DNA from: Comamonadaceae bacterium | GTDB taxonomy: Bacteria; Pseudomonadota; Gammaproteobacteria; Burkholderiales; Burkholderiaceae_C | Direction of reading: 5' to 3' | DNA: 6,265 nucleotides | Assembly (NCBI GenBank): GCA_947478935.1 | Contig: CANJXV010000153.1 | Location: forward strand, 1 to 6,265 | Part shown: positions 5,924 through 6,265 of the stretch, piece after piece | How the letters are laid out: each line of letters starts with the position of its first letter | How positions within the stretch are numbered: position 1 is the first letter of the stretch | Translations under genes and position numbers: made by a program | The notes under the pieces: generated by a model | Databases searched by the model: none | What the model saw: the letters and a program-made list of their open reading frames with translations, nothing else | What the model was told of the DNA's origin: nothing

Positions 5924-5931
5924 CTTATAGT
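5924..5931. promoter_or_regulatory. Possible overlapping divergent -10 elements
   Basis: On the plus strand TATAGT (5926-5931) matches TATAAT at five of six positions, with a poor -35 candidate (TTACCC at 5902-5907, spacing 18). On the minus strand the same AT-rich patch reads TATAAG (5929 down to 5924), also five of six, without a good -35. If real, the plus-strand promoter would start transcription almost at the RcnA-like ATG, and the minus-strand one would place CIRCE in the early transcribed region of rpoH. Weak evidence. Confidence 0.25.
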
Positions 5932-5938
5932 CCGGGGG

Positions 5939-6265
5939 ATGAATGAATTTGCCCAAATGTTGCAGCAAGGCAACAGTAGCGTCTGGTGGTTTATCCCAAG
6001 CGCCATCGTCCTGGGGGCACTGCATGGACTGGAGCCCGGGCATTCCAAAACCATGATGGCTGCCTTCATCATCGCTGTGCGCGGCACGGTCGGGCAGGCG
6101 GTGCTGCTGGGCCTGGCGGCAACACTTTCGCACACTGCCATCGTGTGGGCCGTCGCCATGGGGGGCTTGTATTTCGGCGGCCAGTGGGACGCTGCTAACA
6201 GTGAGCCCTATTTGCAATTGATCTCTGCCGCGCTGATTGCCACCACTGCTCTGTGGATGGCCTAC
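5939..6265 (+). CDS. Nickel/cobalt efflux transporter, RcnA-like (3' truncated by window edge)
   Basis: The first 109 codons are visible. The N-terminus, MNEFAQMLQQGN followed by WWFIPSAIVLGALHGLEPGH, closely resembles Escherichia coli RcnA as I remember it, including its start position. RcnA is an inner-membrane exporter that lowers cytoplasmic nickel and cobalt. The signature HGLEPGHSKTMM (29-40) gives H29, E32 and H35 in the first helix, and LAATLSHTAIVW (59-70) carries H65, the typical metal-path residues of the NiCoT/RcnA group. Three hydrophobic segments are visible: about 16-30, 53-79 and 91-109. The full family length is roughly 270-380 residues, so most of the protein is beyond the window. 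There is no spaced Shine-Dalgarno; a run of five G (5934-5938) touches the ATG directly. It is divergent from rpoH and shares its upstream region. Sure of the family, less of the exact metal. Confidence 0.9.
   Translation, partial: MNEFAQMLQQGNSSVWWFIPSAIVLGALHGLEPGHSKTMMAAFIIAVRGTVGQAVLLGLAATLSHTAIVWAVAMGGLYFGGQWDAANSEPYLQLISAALIATTALWMAY

Noticed and set aside
5986..6198. 70-codon plus-strand open frame near the right edge
   Set aside because: It is a shadow of the RcnA-like gene, whose true frame starts at 5939 and continues past the window.

Overview
The window looks like a chromosomal segment of a betaproteobacterium, most likely order Burkholderiales and plausibly Comamonadaceae. This rests on three things: the gene order (cox3, an opposite-strand two-helix protein, surf1, a thioredoxin-like protein, ctaA, ctaB, SCO), protein sequences that resemble that group, and a CIRCE operator in front of rpoH. 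The placement comes from recognition, not a database search.

Layout. Positions 1-326 are the 3' end of the cytochrome c oxidase subunit III gene, closed by a strong hairpin terminator (342-367) that works on both strands. A 73-residue two-helix membrane protein (DUF2909-like) lies on the minus strand at 392-613. Only 15 bases from its start codon, a tightly packed plus-strand cluster begins: surf1 (629-1387), an uncharacterised membrane-anchored thioredoxin-like protein (1374-2057), ctaA (2073-3242), ctaB (3239-4147) and a SCO copper chaperone (4144-4767). These genes overlap or nearly touch (14-nt overlap, 15-nt gap, 4-nt overlap, 4-nt overlap), so they are probably one translationally coupled operon. 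A second hairpin terminator (4768-4790) separates it from rpoH, which converges on it from the minus strand (4893-5831). After a 107-bp divergent regulatory region, the plus-strand 5' end of an RcnA-like nickel/cobalt efflux gene runs off the window at 6265.

How the genes work together. The plus-strand cluster makes the cofactors of an aa3-type terminal oxidase and helps insert them. CtaB converts heme b to heme o, CtaA converts heme o to heme a, Surf1 assists heme a insertion into subunit I, and SCO delivers copper or reduces thiols at the CuA site of subunit II. The thioredoxin-like protein between surf1 and ctaA probably has a related but undefined thiol or copper role. The last third is unrelated: the heat-shock sigma factor RpoH with an HrcA-type operator, and a metal exporter.

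Most worth a second look: the rpoH/rcnA intergenic region, where a perfect CIRCE is directly abutted by a second, unassigned 27-bp inverted repeat and the rpoH ribosome binding site lies partly inside a small hairpin; and the CxxxC thioredoxin-like protein that accompanies the canonical SCO. I see no mobile element, CRISPR array, tRNA or rRNA, and no clear sign of a wholly new multi-gene system.
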